From the NCBI GenBank assembly GCA_027056215.1, contig JALULO010000278.1, positions 1 through 5,676 on the forward strand: a stretch of 5,676 nucleotides of DNA. The letters are read 5' to 3'. Below the pieces are notes generated by a model, which saw only the letters and a program-made list of their open reading frames with translations, was not told the DNA's origin and did not search any database. The DNA comes from Campylobacterales bacterium. GTDB lineage: Bacteria > Campylobacterota > Campylobacteria > Campylobacterales > QNZT01. This document shows, piece by piece, positions 1 to 4,985 of this stretch; positions within the stretch are counted from its first letter, which is position 1, and each line of letters opens with the position of its first letter. Position numbers and translations under genes: made by a program.

Positions 1-40
1 GTAGTTCACTGTTGATTTCTTGTGGTTTTTTGACTTCCAT
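1..40 (-). CDS. 5' end of an unidentified gene downstream of rpsR (partial)
   Basis: On the minus strand an ATG at 40-38 opens a frame that stays open to the left edge and encodes MEVKKPQEINSEL. An AAGGA Shine-Dalgarno (complement of 51-55) lies 10 bases upstream, which supports a real start. Thirteen residues are too few to assign a family. From memory, the Lon protease gene neighbours rpsR in Campylobacter jejuni, and campylobacterotan Lon proteins start with a short variable stretch before a conserved ELP-type motif, so lon is a guess only. An upstream ATG within the ATGCAT at 46-51 is out of frame. Confidence 0.55.
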   Translation of the reverse strand, partial: MEVKKPQEINSEL

Positions 41-55
41 GATTGATGCATCCTT

Positions 56-79
56 AAAAAACTCTCTAGGCTATAAGAG
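56..79 (-). terminator. Weak hairpin plus T6, possible terminator or attenuator
   Basis: Read on the minus strand, CTCTT (79-75) can pair with GAGAG (66-62) through four Watson-Crick pairs and one G-T, closing an 8-base loop. A run of six T (61-56) follows directly. This is the order of an intrinsic terminator, but the stem is short. It sits just before the Shine-Dalgarno of the next gene, so it could end rpsR transcription, attenuate the next gene, or be chance. Confidence 0.25.
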
Positions 80-168
80 CAACTAATATATTACAACAAT
101 TTTTATGAAAAGTAAATATAAATGAAGTGTAATTTTAAAAAATTAAATTATTTTTATTATTTGTGTAG

Positions 169-196
169 GATATGCATAGATTTACCTATGCATATC
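169..196 (-). terminator. Perfect 11-bp inverted repeat just downstream of rpsR
   Basis: GATATGCATAG (169-179) and CTATGCATATC (186-196) are exact reverse complements around a 6-base loop. The hairpin lies 12 bases past the rpsR stop codon, where a terminator or 3'-end-protecting structure is expected. There is no immediate T run on the minus strand; T-rich sequence begins only about 15-25 bases later. It is therefore not a textbook intrinsic terminator. It may stabilise the 3' end of the operon mRNA, or be a protein-binding palindrome centred on TATGCATA-like half-sites. Confidence 0.4.
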
Positions 197-208
197 GTGG
201 ATATACTC

Positions 209-472
209 TTATCTTAACCCTGCAAATGGGTTATCAATGATTTTCTTTCTACTTGCAACATAAGGTATAATCGCTGCATGTCTAGCTCTTTTGATCGCAT
301 TTTCAACCATTTCTTGATGTTTTTTACAGTTACCTGTTAAACGTCTTGGCATGATTTTATATCTCTCTGAAAGTGAGAATTTAAATGCACTTGGATTTTT
401 ATAATCTAAAAAATCAACTTTTCCTTCACAATATCTACAATATTTTTTGGAATATTTTCTTCTTTCTGCCAT
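209..472 (-). CDS. rpsR: 30S ribosomal protein bS18, zinc-ribbon form
   Basis: This 87-residue protein is bS18, which binds 16S rRNA on the platform of the small subunit as a heterodimer with bS6, encoded two genes upstream. The core signature is clear: SERYKIMPRRLTGNCKKHQ at 35-53, then the basic AIKRARHAAIIPY stretch at 59-71. C12 and C15 (CRYC) with C49 and H52 (CKKH) form a likely four-ligand zinc site, so this is the cysteine-containing version of the family; many bS18 proteins, including (from memory) that of C. jejuni, lack these residues. The ATG has an AAGGA Shine-Dalgarno (complement of 480-484) 7 bases upstream. The gene starts 26 bases after the ssb stop and is the last clear gene of the operon. 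Confidence 0.97.
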   Translation of the reverse strand: MAERRKYSKKYCRYCEGKVDFLDYKNPSAFKFSLSERYKIMPRRLTGNCKKHQEMVENAIKRARHAAIIPYVASRKKIIDNPFAGLR

Positions 473-498
473 ATGAATGTCCTTTTATCTTTTATATA

Positions 499-999
499 CT
501 AAAACGGTATCTCATCATCATTGATGTCAATTTCAGGGATACTGTTATTATTGTTGTTACTTTGTTGCTGCACAGGTGCTGCTTGTTTTGGGGCATTGTA
601 ACTATTTTGACTTTGTTGTTGTCCTCCATAGTTATTATTGTACCCTCCACCTTGCTCTGCTCCTGGTGTAGAGCCTTTTGAATCAAGCATAGTCATGTTT
701 TCTACCGTGATAGAGTGCTTACTGCGTTTTCCACCATTTTGATCTTCCCATGTGTCAAATTTTAAACGACCTTCAACCAAAACTTTAGAACCCTTTTTCA
801 AATACTGATTTGCGATTTCTGCCGTTCTGCCAAAAAAAGTCAGATCCACAAAACAGATCTCTTCTCTTTGTTGACCGTCACTTGATTTAAACTTACGGTT
901 AGTTGCGATACCCGTATTGCCAATAGCAGTACCACTTGGTGCATAACGAAGTTCTATATCTCTTGTGAGATTTCCTACAAGTATCACTTTATTAAACAT
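499..999 (-). CDS. ssb: Single-stranded DNA-binding protein SSB
   Basis: This 166-residue protein coats single-stranded DNA during replication, recombination and repair. The OB-fold DNA-binding domain covers about residues 1-108, beginning MFNKVILVGNLTRDIELRY, with the conserved VDLTFFGRTAEIANQYLKKG at 51-70 and GRLKFDTWEDQNG at 77-89; W84 matches one of the base-stacking tryptophans of the family. Residues 109-157 are a disordered linker rich in Gly, Gln and Asn. The protein ends in DDEIPF, the acidic tip that recruits SSB partner proteins. An AAGGA (complement of 1006-1010) lies 6 bases before the ATG, inside the 14-base gap after rpsF. Placement between rpsF and rpsR is the common bacterial arrangement. 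The NNNNN and QQQ runs in the linker are coded by short AAC/AAT and CAA/CAG codon repeats. Confidence 0.98.
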   Translation of the reverse strand: MFNKVILVGNLTRDIELRYAPSGTAIGNTGIATNRKFKSSDGQQREEICFVDLTFFGRTAEIANQYLKKGSKVLVEGRLKFDTWEDQNGGKRSKHSITVENMTMLDSKGSTPGAEQGGGYNNNYGGQQQSQNSYNAPKQAAPVQQQSNNNNNSIPEIDINDDEIPF

Positions 1000-1013
1000 G
1001 CTTTATCCTTGGA

Positions 1014-1478
1014 TTATTCAGCACTCTGTGGTGCTGGTGTTTCTTTTACTTCTGGTGTTGGTACTTCTTCCACTTTTGGTGCTTCTTCTACTTTTGCTGC
1101 TTCTGCAGCTTTTTCTTCTGCAGCAACTTTTGCACTTTCAACTTTTTCGGCATTGTTTTTAGCTAGTTTTTCCCAGTTTGCTATCTCTTTTTTACTGATA
1201 TATTTTACATTTAAAAATCGAATGATCTCTTCTGTCAGTCTAAGATTTCTTAAAATCTCTTCGATAGCTGCAGGACTTGCTTTGTAATATAGTACAAAAT
1301 AATGCCCTCTTTCAAATTTTTCAATTTCGTAAGCTAGTTTTCTTACACCCATATCTTGTACAGTTGCTATTTCACAACCGTTTTTTTCCATAACGCCTTT
1401 GATAAAATCAAATTTTGCTTTGACTTCTTCTTCTGTTAGCGTCGGCTTTACTACAAATAGTAGTTCATAATGTCTCAT
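1014..1478 (-). CDS. rpsF: 30S ribosomal protein bS6 with extended acidic tail
   Basis: This 154-residue protein is bS6, the partner of bS18 on the 30S platform. Residues 1-100 are a typical bS6 ferredoxin-like domain: MRHYELLFVVKPTLTEEEV at the N-terminus, then MGVRKLAYEIEKFERGHYF (43-61), and RNLRLTEEIIRFLNVKY (77-93). Residues 110-154 form a low-complexity tail of Glu, Ala, Lys, Val and Pro, which makes the protein longer than the 131 residues of E. coli bS6. The tail contains a 6-residue repeat (AKVEEA then PKVEEV), reflecting an 18-bp tandem repeat in the DNA. The ATG is preceded by AAGGAG (complement of 1484-1489) with 5-base spacing. It follows holA after an 87-base gap containing two hairpins, so it may have its own promoter or leader control. 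Confidence 0.97.
   Translation of the reverse strand: MRHYELLFVVKPTLTEEEVKAKFDFIKGVMEKNGCEIATVQDMGVRKLAYEIEKFERGHYFVLYYKASPAAIEEILRNLRLTEEIIRFLNVKYISKKEIANWEKLAKNNAEKVESAKVAAEEKAAEAAKVEEAPKVEEVPTPEVKETPAPQSAE
1064..1099. repeat. 18-bp imperfect tandem repeat in the rpsF tail
   Basis: CTTCTTCCACTTTTGGTG (1064-1081) is followed directly by CTTCTTCTACTTTTGCTG (1082-1099), with two mismatches. In rpsF this codes the hexapeptides AKVEEA and PKVEEV. A further direct repeat, CTTCTGCAGC at 1100-1109 and 1115-1124, lies beside it. The tail appears to have grown by in-frame duplication. Confidence 0.8.
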
Positions 1479-1501
1479 CTAATCTCCTTGTGGTTTATCC
1501 A

Positions 1502-1553
1502 GCTCTTTTTATATGACAAAAGAGCAAGGTTTTTCGTTTGAGGTTTTCAAACG
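1502..1553 (-). promoter_or_regulatory. Two-hairpin leader upstream of rpsF-ssb-rpsR
   Basis: The 87-base gap between holA and rpsF holds two perfect inverted repeats: CGTTTGA/TCAAACG (1535-1541 with 1547-1553, 5-base loop) and GCTCTTTT/AAAAGAGC (1502-1509 with 1518-1525, 8-base loop). On the minus strand neither is followed by a T run, so they do not look like a holA terminator. A TATAAA box (complement of 1508-1513) lies partly in the loop of the second hairpin and could be a -10 element for rpsF. In other bacteria a bS6:bS18 complex binds the rpsF leader to repress its own synthesis. I do not see the CCG-containing motif of that known leader here, so the function is open. Confidence 0.4.
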
Positions 1554-1565
1554 TGCGCGATTTTA

Positions 1566-2546
1566 CTATAAATAAGTTTGAAGTTTTATTAAAGAAGATA
1601 TCAGATAAGCATTTTTATCAATATTTTGGGAATATTTGAGTGCATGTTCACTATCGATAAGATGTTTTAGGAGCAATTGAAACATTTCGATTTTTATTTT
1701 TATACTTTGCGCTGCTCTGGCTTTTAAAAGTTGTGGAGGTAAAGGATATCCAAGTATCGCGATAGCATCATATCTACCATTTACCTTGATATAGATATGA
1801 AATAACATCAATTGGGTTATATAATTTGAGATAGCATTGATGATACGAATTTCATCCAAACTCCCACTTTCAAGAAGATTATATAATAAATCACGTATAT
1901 CCTCTTTTGCCAACATTTTTGAGATAAATTCATCTAAAGAAAGCTCACCCATACCATAAACATAGGTATCAATATCCGCTACAGTGATCAGTTTATTTAA
2001 GATAGAGAGTTTTTTAAGTTCATTGATGCAAAGCGAAAGATCTTCATTTTGCAACATGAACAGATGCTGCAAAGCAAAGTTTTCTATCTCTAAACCTTCT
2101 TGTTTTGCTTCCTCTTTCATCAAAGCAATCGCTTCTCCTAGATTTGGCTTAAAAAAACGTACAAAATCACCACCTTTTTTTTTGCTAAAAGCTTTGGCAA
2201 GATCTTTACCAACTTGATCCGTACCAGTAAAATGTAGCAAAAAATGGCTATTGGGGTTTTTTTGACAAAGCGCTACAAAAGTATCAAGCTCTTTTTTAGG
2301 AATCTTTTTATCTGCACGTATATATAAAATATTTACATCACCAAACAAAGAAGGTTGTGCGATAAAATTTTTGGCACTTTCAAAATGGTATTCATCATAA
2401 TAAAAAGAAAGAATATTATCTTTTTCACCCAATAGTGGTAAAATTTTTAATGCATAATAATCTGTAAAAAAAACTTCCCCATACAACAAGAGGGCTTTAG
2501 GTAGTTTTTCTTGTGCTATGAGCGTATCAAGATCACGTTTATACAT
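1566..2546 (-). CDS. holA: DNA polymerase III delta subunit (clamp loader)
   Basis: This 326-residue protein matches the delta subunit of the replicative clamp loader, which opens the beta sliding clamp and helps load it at primed sites. The N-terminus MYKRDLDTLIAQEKLPKALL with LLYGEVFFTDYYAL (20-33) is the campylobacterotan form of the delta start, with the degenerate nucleotide-binding fold that lacks a working Walker A. QPSLFGDVNILYIRADKKIP (64-83) and EDLSLCINELKKLSIL (168-183) match other conserved blocks. The C-terminal half is alpha-helical, like the collar domain. The length is close to the usual 320-345 residues. The ATG overlaps the end of rnr by 8 bases (ATGTATAA) with only a weak AAAAAGAAG upstream, so translation is probably coupled to rnr. 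It ends with TAG. The family is divergent; the call rests on the start, the helical architecture and the gene order. Confidence 0.9.
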   Translation of the reverse strand: MYKRDLDTLIAQEKLPKALLLYGEVFFTDYYALKILPLLGEKDNILSFYYDEYHFESAKNFIAQPSLFGDVNILYIRADKKIPKKELDTFVALCQKNPNSHFLLHFTGTDQVGKDLAKAFSKKKGGDFVRFFKPNLGEAIALMKEEAKQEGLEIENFALQHLFMLQNEDLSLCINELKKLSILNKLITVADIDTYVYGMGELSLDEFISKMLAKEDIRDLLYNLLESGSLDEIRIINAISNYITQLMLFHIYIKVNGRYDAIAILGYPLPPQLLKARAAQSIKIKIEMFQLLLKHLIDSEHALKYSQNIDKNAYLISSLIKLQTYL

Positions 2547-4500
2547 CTTCTTTTTGCAACCATTCTCTTATAGATCCGATAATTCTAGCAGAGCTTACAA
2601 AACTTTCAATCACTTCTACTTTCACCTCTTCAAAAAGTTCAACCTCATGATCGAGTAAAAATATTCTTGCTCCTACCAATAGTCCCTCTTCAAAATGGGC
2701 AATCGGTGTTCGATCAGCATCTGTGATACGTGCCTTAAAGAGTTCCCCTTTATGTGCGAGGGCATATCTTGCATATTTTCTATCCATAAAATCCCAAGCT
2801 ACCTGAGCAGCTTCACGCTCCAATTCACTCACACGAATCGCTACAATATCGATATCTTGTAAGATAAATTCTTGTAATTTTTCATCATGATGTTTGATCG
2901 CTTTTAACAGTCGATGCACAATCAAATCACTATAACGACGGATGGGTGATGTAAAATGTGTATAGTGCTCAAACCCAAGCCCAAAATGCCCCTTGTTTTC
3001 ATGGTTATAGACAGCTTTTTGCTGTGCTCGTATAATCAGTTTATCGACCTCTTCACGTACTTCTTTTTCATCAGCACTTCTTTGCAATGCTCGGATAAGT
3101 GCATAAATATTTTCCTGTTCATCATCTCCATACACACCGATAACCGCCAAGTCATCAAGCAATTCATCTATCTTTAAATCGGAAGGTCGATCATGGGTGC
3201 GAAAAATACCTTTTTCAAATGATTTTGCTGCAGCTTTGTTCGCAAGCAACATCGCATCTTCGATCAATGCATGAGAAGGTGTTTCATTTTCAACCTTAAT
3301 ACCAATAAGATTTTGCTCTTCATCAAGCCTCATACGTACTTCAGCATTGCGAAATTCACACCCGTTTTGCAGACGTTTATGACGAATTTTCGACAACAAT
3401 TTTTGCAGAGGCAATAGGTAAGTTAGTATTGTATCGTCAACACTATCTTTTTGACTAAAGTCACCCTCCAAAAAAAGATCAATTTTATCATATGTATAGC
3501 GTCTTTTTGAGTGTATGATGCCTTCTATAAGCTCCTCTTTTGTACTCTCCAAAGTCTGGGGATCAATCGTGATTTTATAAATAAACGCCAACCTGTCAAC
3601 ATTGGATTTAAGTGAACAGATATTTTCACTAAGGCTTCGCGGTAGCATAGGTATAGATTTATGAGGGAAATAAATCGTAAAACCTCTACTTCTGGCTTCT
3701 TGATCGAGTGCACCAAAAGCCGATACATACTCACTTACATCTGCGATAGCAACATAAAGAGCATTTTCTTTTGTATCAAAGTAGATTGCATCATCAAAAT
3801 CTTTCGCATCAGGTGGATCAATCGTACAAAATGGCAAATGCGTCAAATCCTCTCTAGTGGGATACATACTTTTATCGACACTGTCACCATAACTTTTGGC
3901 TTCAACCTCACACTCAGAGGGGAAAATTTCTGTTTTATTATAGAGTGCTAAAGAAATCTTTTCATCTACTTTAGGATCACCCAACACACCTAAAATCTCA
4001 ACGATGATAGAAGTATAATTATCAATCTTCATGACCGTTTCTAACGGTAAATCTTTGAGTGCTTTTTGTGAAGCAGCTACACTTATAGGCAAATCGTTTT
4101 TGATATTTAAAACAACAACTTTGTTTTCTTGAAGTTTGGTATAACCAACAGTTACAGCAAACTCTTTTTTTAACACTTCAATCACTTTTGCTTTAGGACG
4201 ACCACCTTTGGAAAAGATACGTTTTGCTAAAACGATATCCCCTTTTGAAGCACCATTTAAATCATCACCCTCAACGATAAGATCTTTGGCTTTTGAAGAA
4301 GATAATGCACCAAGATAGCCTGTACCACTCTGAGAGATGTCGATGACACCAAAGCGATATTTAGAATCTAATTTATAGAAATCTTCCTTGGATTTAACCA
4401 CTTTAGACAACAAAAATGCATCTAACATCTGTTGATTATTTTGGGGGATATCATCCTTAGAAATCCCTTCACTAAGGTTTTGCAAAAAGGATTTTAACAA
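2539..4500 (-). CDS. rnr: Ribonuclease R (RNB family 3'-5' exoribonuclease), TTG start
   Basis: This 653-residue protein degrades RNA from the 3' end, including structured RNA, and acts in mRNA and rRNA quality control. Residues 45-200 fit the cold-shock-like RNA-binding domains. The RNB catalytic domain begins near 215: TIDPPDAKDFDDA (226-238) carries the four metal-binding aspartates D228, D234, D236 and D237. FPHKSIPMLPRSLSENICSL (278-297) and HFTSPIRRYSDLIVHR (515-530) are the other hallmark blocks, the latter with the catalytic Arg. A divergent S1 domain occupies about 575-645. It is shorter than the 813-residue E. coli enzyme, lacking the N-terminal helix-turn-helix region and the Lys-rich tail; from memory the H. 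pylori homologue is of similar size. The start is TTG (4500-4498): the frame has a stop four codons upstream (AAG, GTA, TAT and GTA intervene) and no nearby ATG until residue 25. It overlaps holA by 8 bases. Confidence 0.97.
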   Translation of the reverse strand: MLKSFLQNLSEGISKDDIPQNNQQMLDAFLLSKVVKSKEDFYKLDSKYRFGVIDISQSGTGYLGALSSSKAKDLIVEGDDLNGASKGDIVLAKRIFSKGGRPKAKVIEVLKKEFAVTVGYTKLQENKVVVLNIKNDLPISVAASQKALKDLPLETVMKIDNYTSIIVEILGVLGDPKVDEKISLALYNKTEIFPSECEVEAKSYGDSVDKSMYPTREDLTHLPFCTIDPPDAKDFDDAIYFDTKENALYVAIADVSEYVSAFGALDQEARSRGFTIYFPHKSIPMLPRSLSENICSLKSNVDRLAFIYKITIDPQTLESTKEELIEGIIHSKRRYTYDKIDLFLEGDFSQKDSVDDTILTYLLPLQKLLSKIRHKRLQNGCEFRNAEVRMRLDEEQNLIGIKVENETPSHALIEDAMLLANKAAAKSFEKGIFRTHDRPSDLKIDELLDDLAVIGVYGDDEQENIYALIRALQRSADEKEVREEVDKLIIRAQQKAVYNHENKGHFGLGFEHYTHFTSPIRRYSDLIVHRLLKAIKHHDEKLQEFILQDIDIVAIRVSELEREAAQVAWDFMDRKYARYALAHKGELFKARITDADRTPIAHFEEGLLVGARIFLLDHEVELFEEVKVEVIESFVSSARIIGSIREWLQKEDV

Positions 4501-4508
4501 TACATATA

Positions 4509-4514
4509 CCTTTT
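4509..4514 (-). promoter_or_regulatory. rnr ribosome-binding site abutting the lipoprotein stop codon
   Basis: On the minus strand the lipoprotein gene ends TAA AAGG, so AAAAGG starts within its stop codon and lies 8 bases before the rnr TTG. This supports TTG as the start and suggests that ribosomes finishing the small lipoprotein hand over to rnr. Confidence 0.6.
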
Positions 4515-4695
4515 AAAAAGGAATAGCCGCATCAGCTACATCTCCAACATCAGAAATGGTATCACCCACGACATCCGGTGTTACCACATTTACTACAGCA
4601 CCAACTGCTTTAAAAGGTAATGCAACTACCGATCCAACACCACAACCGGCAAACAAAAGACCTGCTAAAATCAAGTAAATAAGTTGTATTTTCAT
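4513..4695 (-). CDS. Small predicted lipoprotein, first gene of the rnr operon
   Basis: This is a 60-residue predicted lipoprotein of unknown function. MKIQLIYLILAGLLFAGC is a lipoprotein signal: Lys after the start, a hydrophobic core, and a lipobox-like FAGC ending at C18, so the mature chain would be 42 residues plus the lipidated Cys. The mature part is rich in Val, Gly and Ala, with a VALPFKAVGAVVNVVTPD stretch (24-41) and an acidic, helix-like VVGDTISDVGDVADAAIPF end (42-60). The Asp residue class for membrane sorting does not apply, since position +2 is Gly, so outer-membrane placement is possible. I chose the ATG at 4695 because AGGAG (complement of 4703-4707) precedes it by 7 bases; the frame is open upstream to 4737, but that extension would spoil the signal peptide. 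The gene ends 12 bases before rnr. Similar short lipoproteins exist in other proteobacteria, but I cannot name the family. Confidence 0.8.
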   Translation of the reverse strand: MKIQLIYLILAGLLFAGCGVGSVVALPFKAVGAVVNVVTPDVVGDTISDVGDVADAAIPF

Positions 4696-4702
4696 AACTA
4701 TA

Positions 4703-4707
4703 CTCCT
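4703..4707 (-). promoter_or_regulatory. Ribosome-binding site fixing the lipoprotein start
   Basis: AGGAG on the minus strand lies 7 bases before the ATG at 4695-4693. It decides between this start and the longer frame that begins at 4737. Confidence 0.8.
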
Positions 4708-4722
4708 GCAAATTATTACCCT

Positions 4723-4728
4723 ATAGTA
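4723..4728 (-). promoter_or_regulatory. Candidate -10 box for the lipoprotein-rnr operon
   Basis: TACTAT on the minus strand matches four of six positions of the TATAAT consensus and would start transcription near 4716, giving a leader of about 20 bases. The surrounding DNA is so AT-rich that other hexamers, such as TATATT just upstream, fit about as well. Some promoter is expected in 4696-4985, since the block starts here, but its exact position is unsure. Confidence 0.25.
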
Positions 4729-4783
4729 ACATATCAATATATAATTTCATATAGATATAAAACTGTTACCTTTATACACAGTA

Positions 4784-4811
4784 AAAAATATTAAATATAT
4801 TAAATATTTTT
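4784..4811. repeat. A/T-only inverted and tandem repeat between divergent genes
   Basis: AAAAATATT (4784-4792) and AATATTTTT (4803-4811) are exact reverse complements. Inside lies a 9-bp tandem repeat, ATTAAATAT at 4790-4798 and again at 4799-4807. It lies about 60-85 bases upstream of the sigma-54-like site. It could be a bent or easily melted stretch or an activator-binding site, or simply low-complexity AT DNA. Confidence 0.35.
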
Positions 4812-4867
4812 ATTGATTATACAAATTAATAAAAATGTTATAAAATTATTTTTTTTCTTTACAAAAT

Positions 4868-4884
4868 TTGGCACAATACCTGCT
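4868..4884 (+). promoter_or_regulatory. Sigma-54 (RpoN) -24/-12 promoter candidate for the protease gene
   Basis: TTGGCACAATACCTGCT matches the sigma-54 consensus TTGGCAC-N5-TTGCT at every fixed position except one (CTGCT for TTGCT). The invariant GG (4870-4871) and GC (4882-4883) are separated by exactly 10 bases, as required. Transcription would begin near 4895, about 90 bases before the subtilase ATG. Sigma-54 promoters need an enhancer-binding activator; in Campylobacterota the best-known RpoN regulon is flagellar. No activator site can be identified from this window. Confidence 0.6.
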
Positions 4885-4892
4885 AAAATACG

Positions 4893-4908
4893 AATGCATA
4901 CGTGCATT
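4893..4908 (+). repeat. AATGCA-TACG-TGCATT palindrome in the protease leader
   Basis: AATGCA (4893-4898) and TGCATT (4903-4908) are exact reverse complements around TACG. If transcription starts near 4895, this hairpin would lie almost at the 5' end of the mRNA. It also occupies the -35 position relative to the TATAAT at 4916-4921, so it could instead be an operator. A related ATGCAT core occurs in the inverted repeat after rpsR. Confidence 0.45.
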
Positions 4909-4915
4909 TTTATTG

Positions 4916-4921
4916 TATAAT
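4916..4921 (+). promoter_or_regulatory. Consensus TATAAT -10 box upstream of the protease gene
   Basis: A perfect TATAAT lies 64 bases before the ATG. The hexamer 17 bases upstream is not TTGACA-like, but campylobacterotan sigma-70 promoters commonly lack a conserved -35 box. It could act together with, or instead of, the sigma-54-like site. Confidence 0.45.
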
Positions 4922-4985
4922 AACACAATTCTAAATAATTATGACTTTTTTTAATTTTATATAACTACATACATCAAGGATTCAA

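Noticed and set aside
385..686. Other frames overlapping ssb and rpsR on both strands
   Set aside because: ssb and rpsR are unmistakable in their own frames; the alternatives are low-complexity products of the same codon repeats.
965..1287. Open plus-strand frames opposite rpsF, one of them Leu-rich and membrane-like
   Set aside because: They are antisense shadows of the repetitive Glu/Ala/Lys codons of the bS6 tail, have no convincing ribosome-binding site, and rpsF is certain.
1535..1553. CGTTTGA/TCAAACG hairpin as a holA terminator
   Set aside because: On the minus strand it is followed by AAAAACC, not by T residues, so it lacks the termination signal.
1984..2217. Plus-strand frame inside holA
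   Set aside because: Fully antisense to holA, with no family resemblance or upstream signals.
2956..3951. Several short frames on both strands inside rnr
   Set aside because: They lie within the conserved RNB coding region and read as random composition.
4513..4521. Similarity of the lipoprotein C-terminus (AIPF) to the SSB tip (EIPF)
   Set aside because: The match is only three or four residues, and the lipoprotein is predicted to be exported, so binding SSB partner proteins is implausible. Treated as coincidence.
4696..4737. N-terminal extension of the lipoprotein to an ATG at 4737
   Set aside because: The extra 14 residues would put polar and charged residues before the signal peptide, while the ATG at 4695 has a well-spaced AGGAG.
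4784..4811. AT-only tandem repeat as a replication origin or CRISPR-like repeat
   Set aside because: There are only two 9-bp copies, no spacers, no DnaA-box cluster and no associated genes; AT-rich composition alone can explain it.
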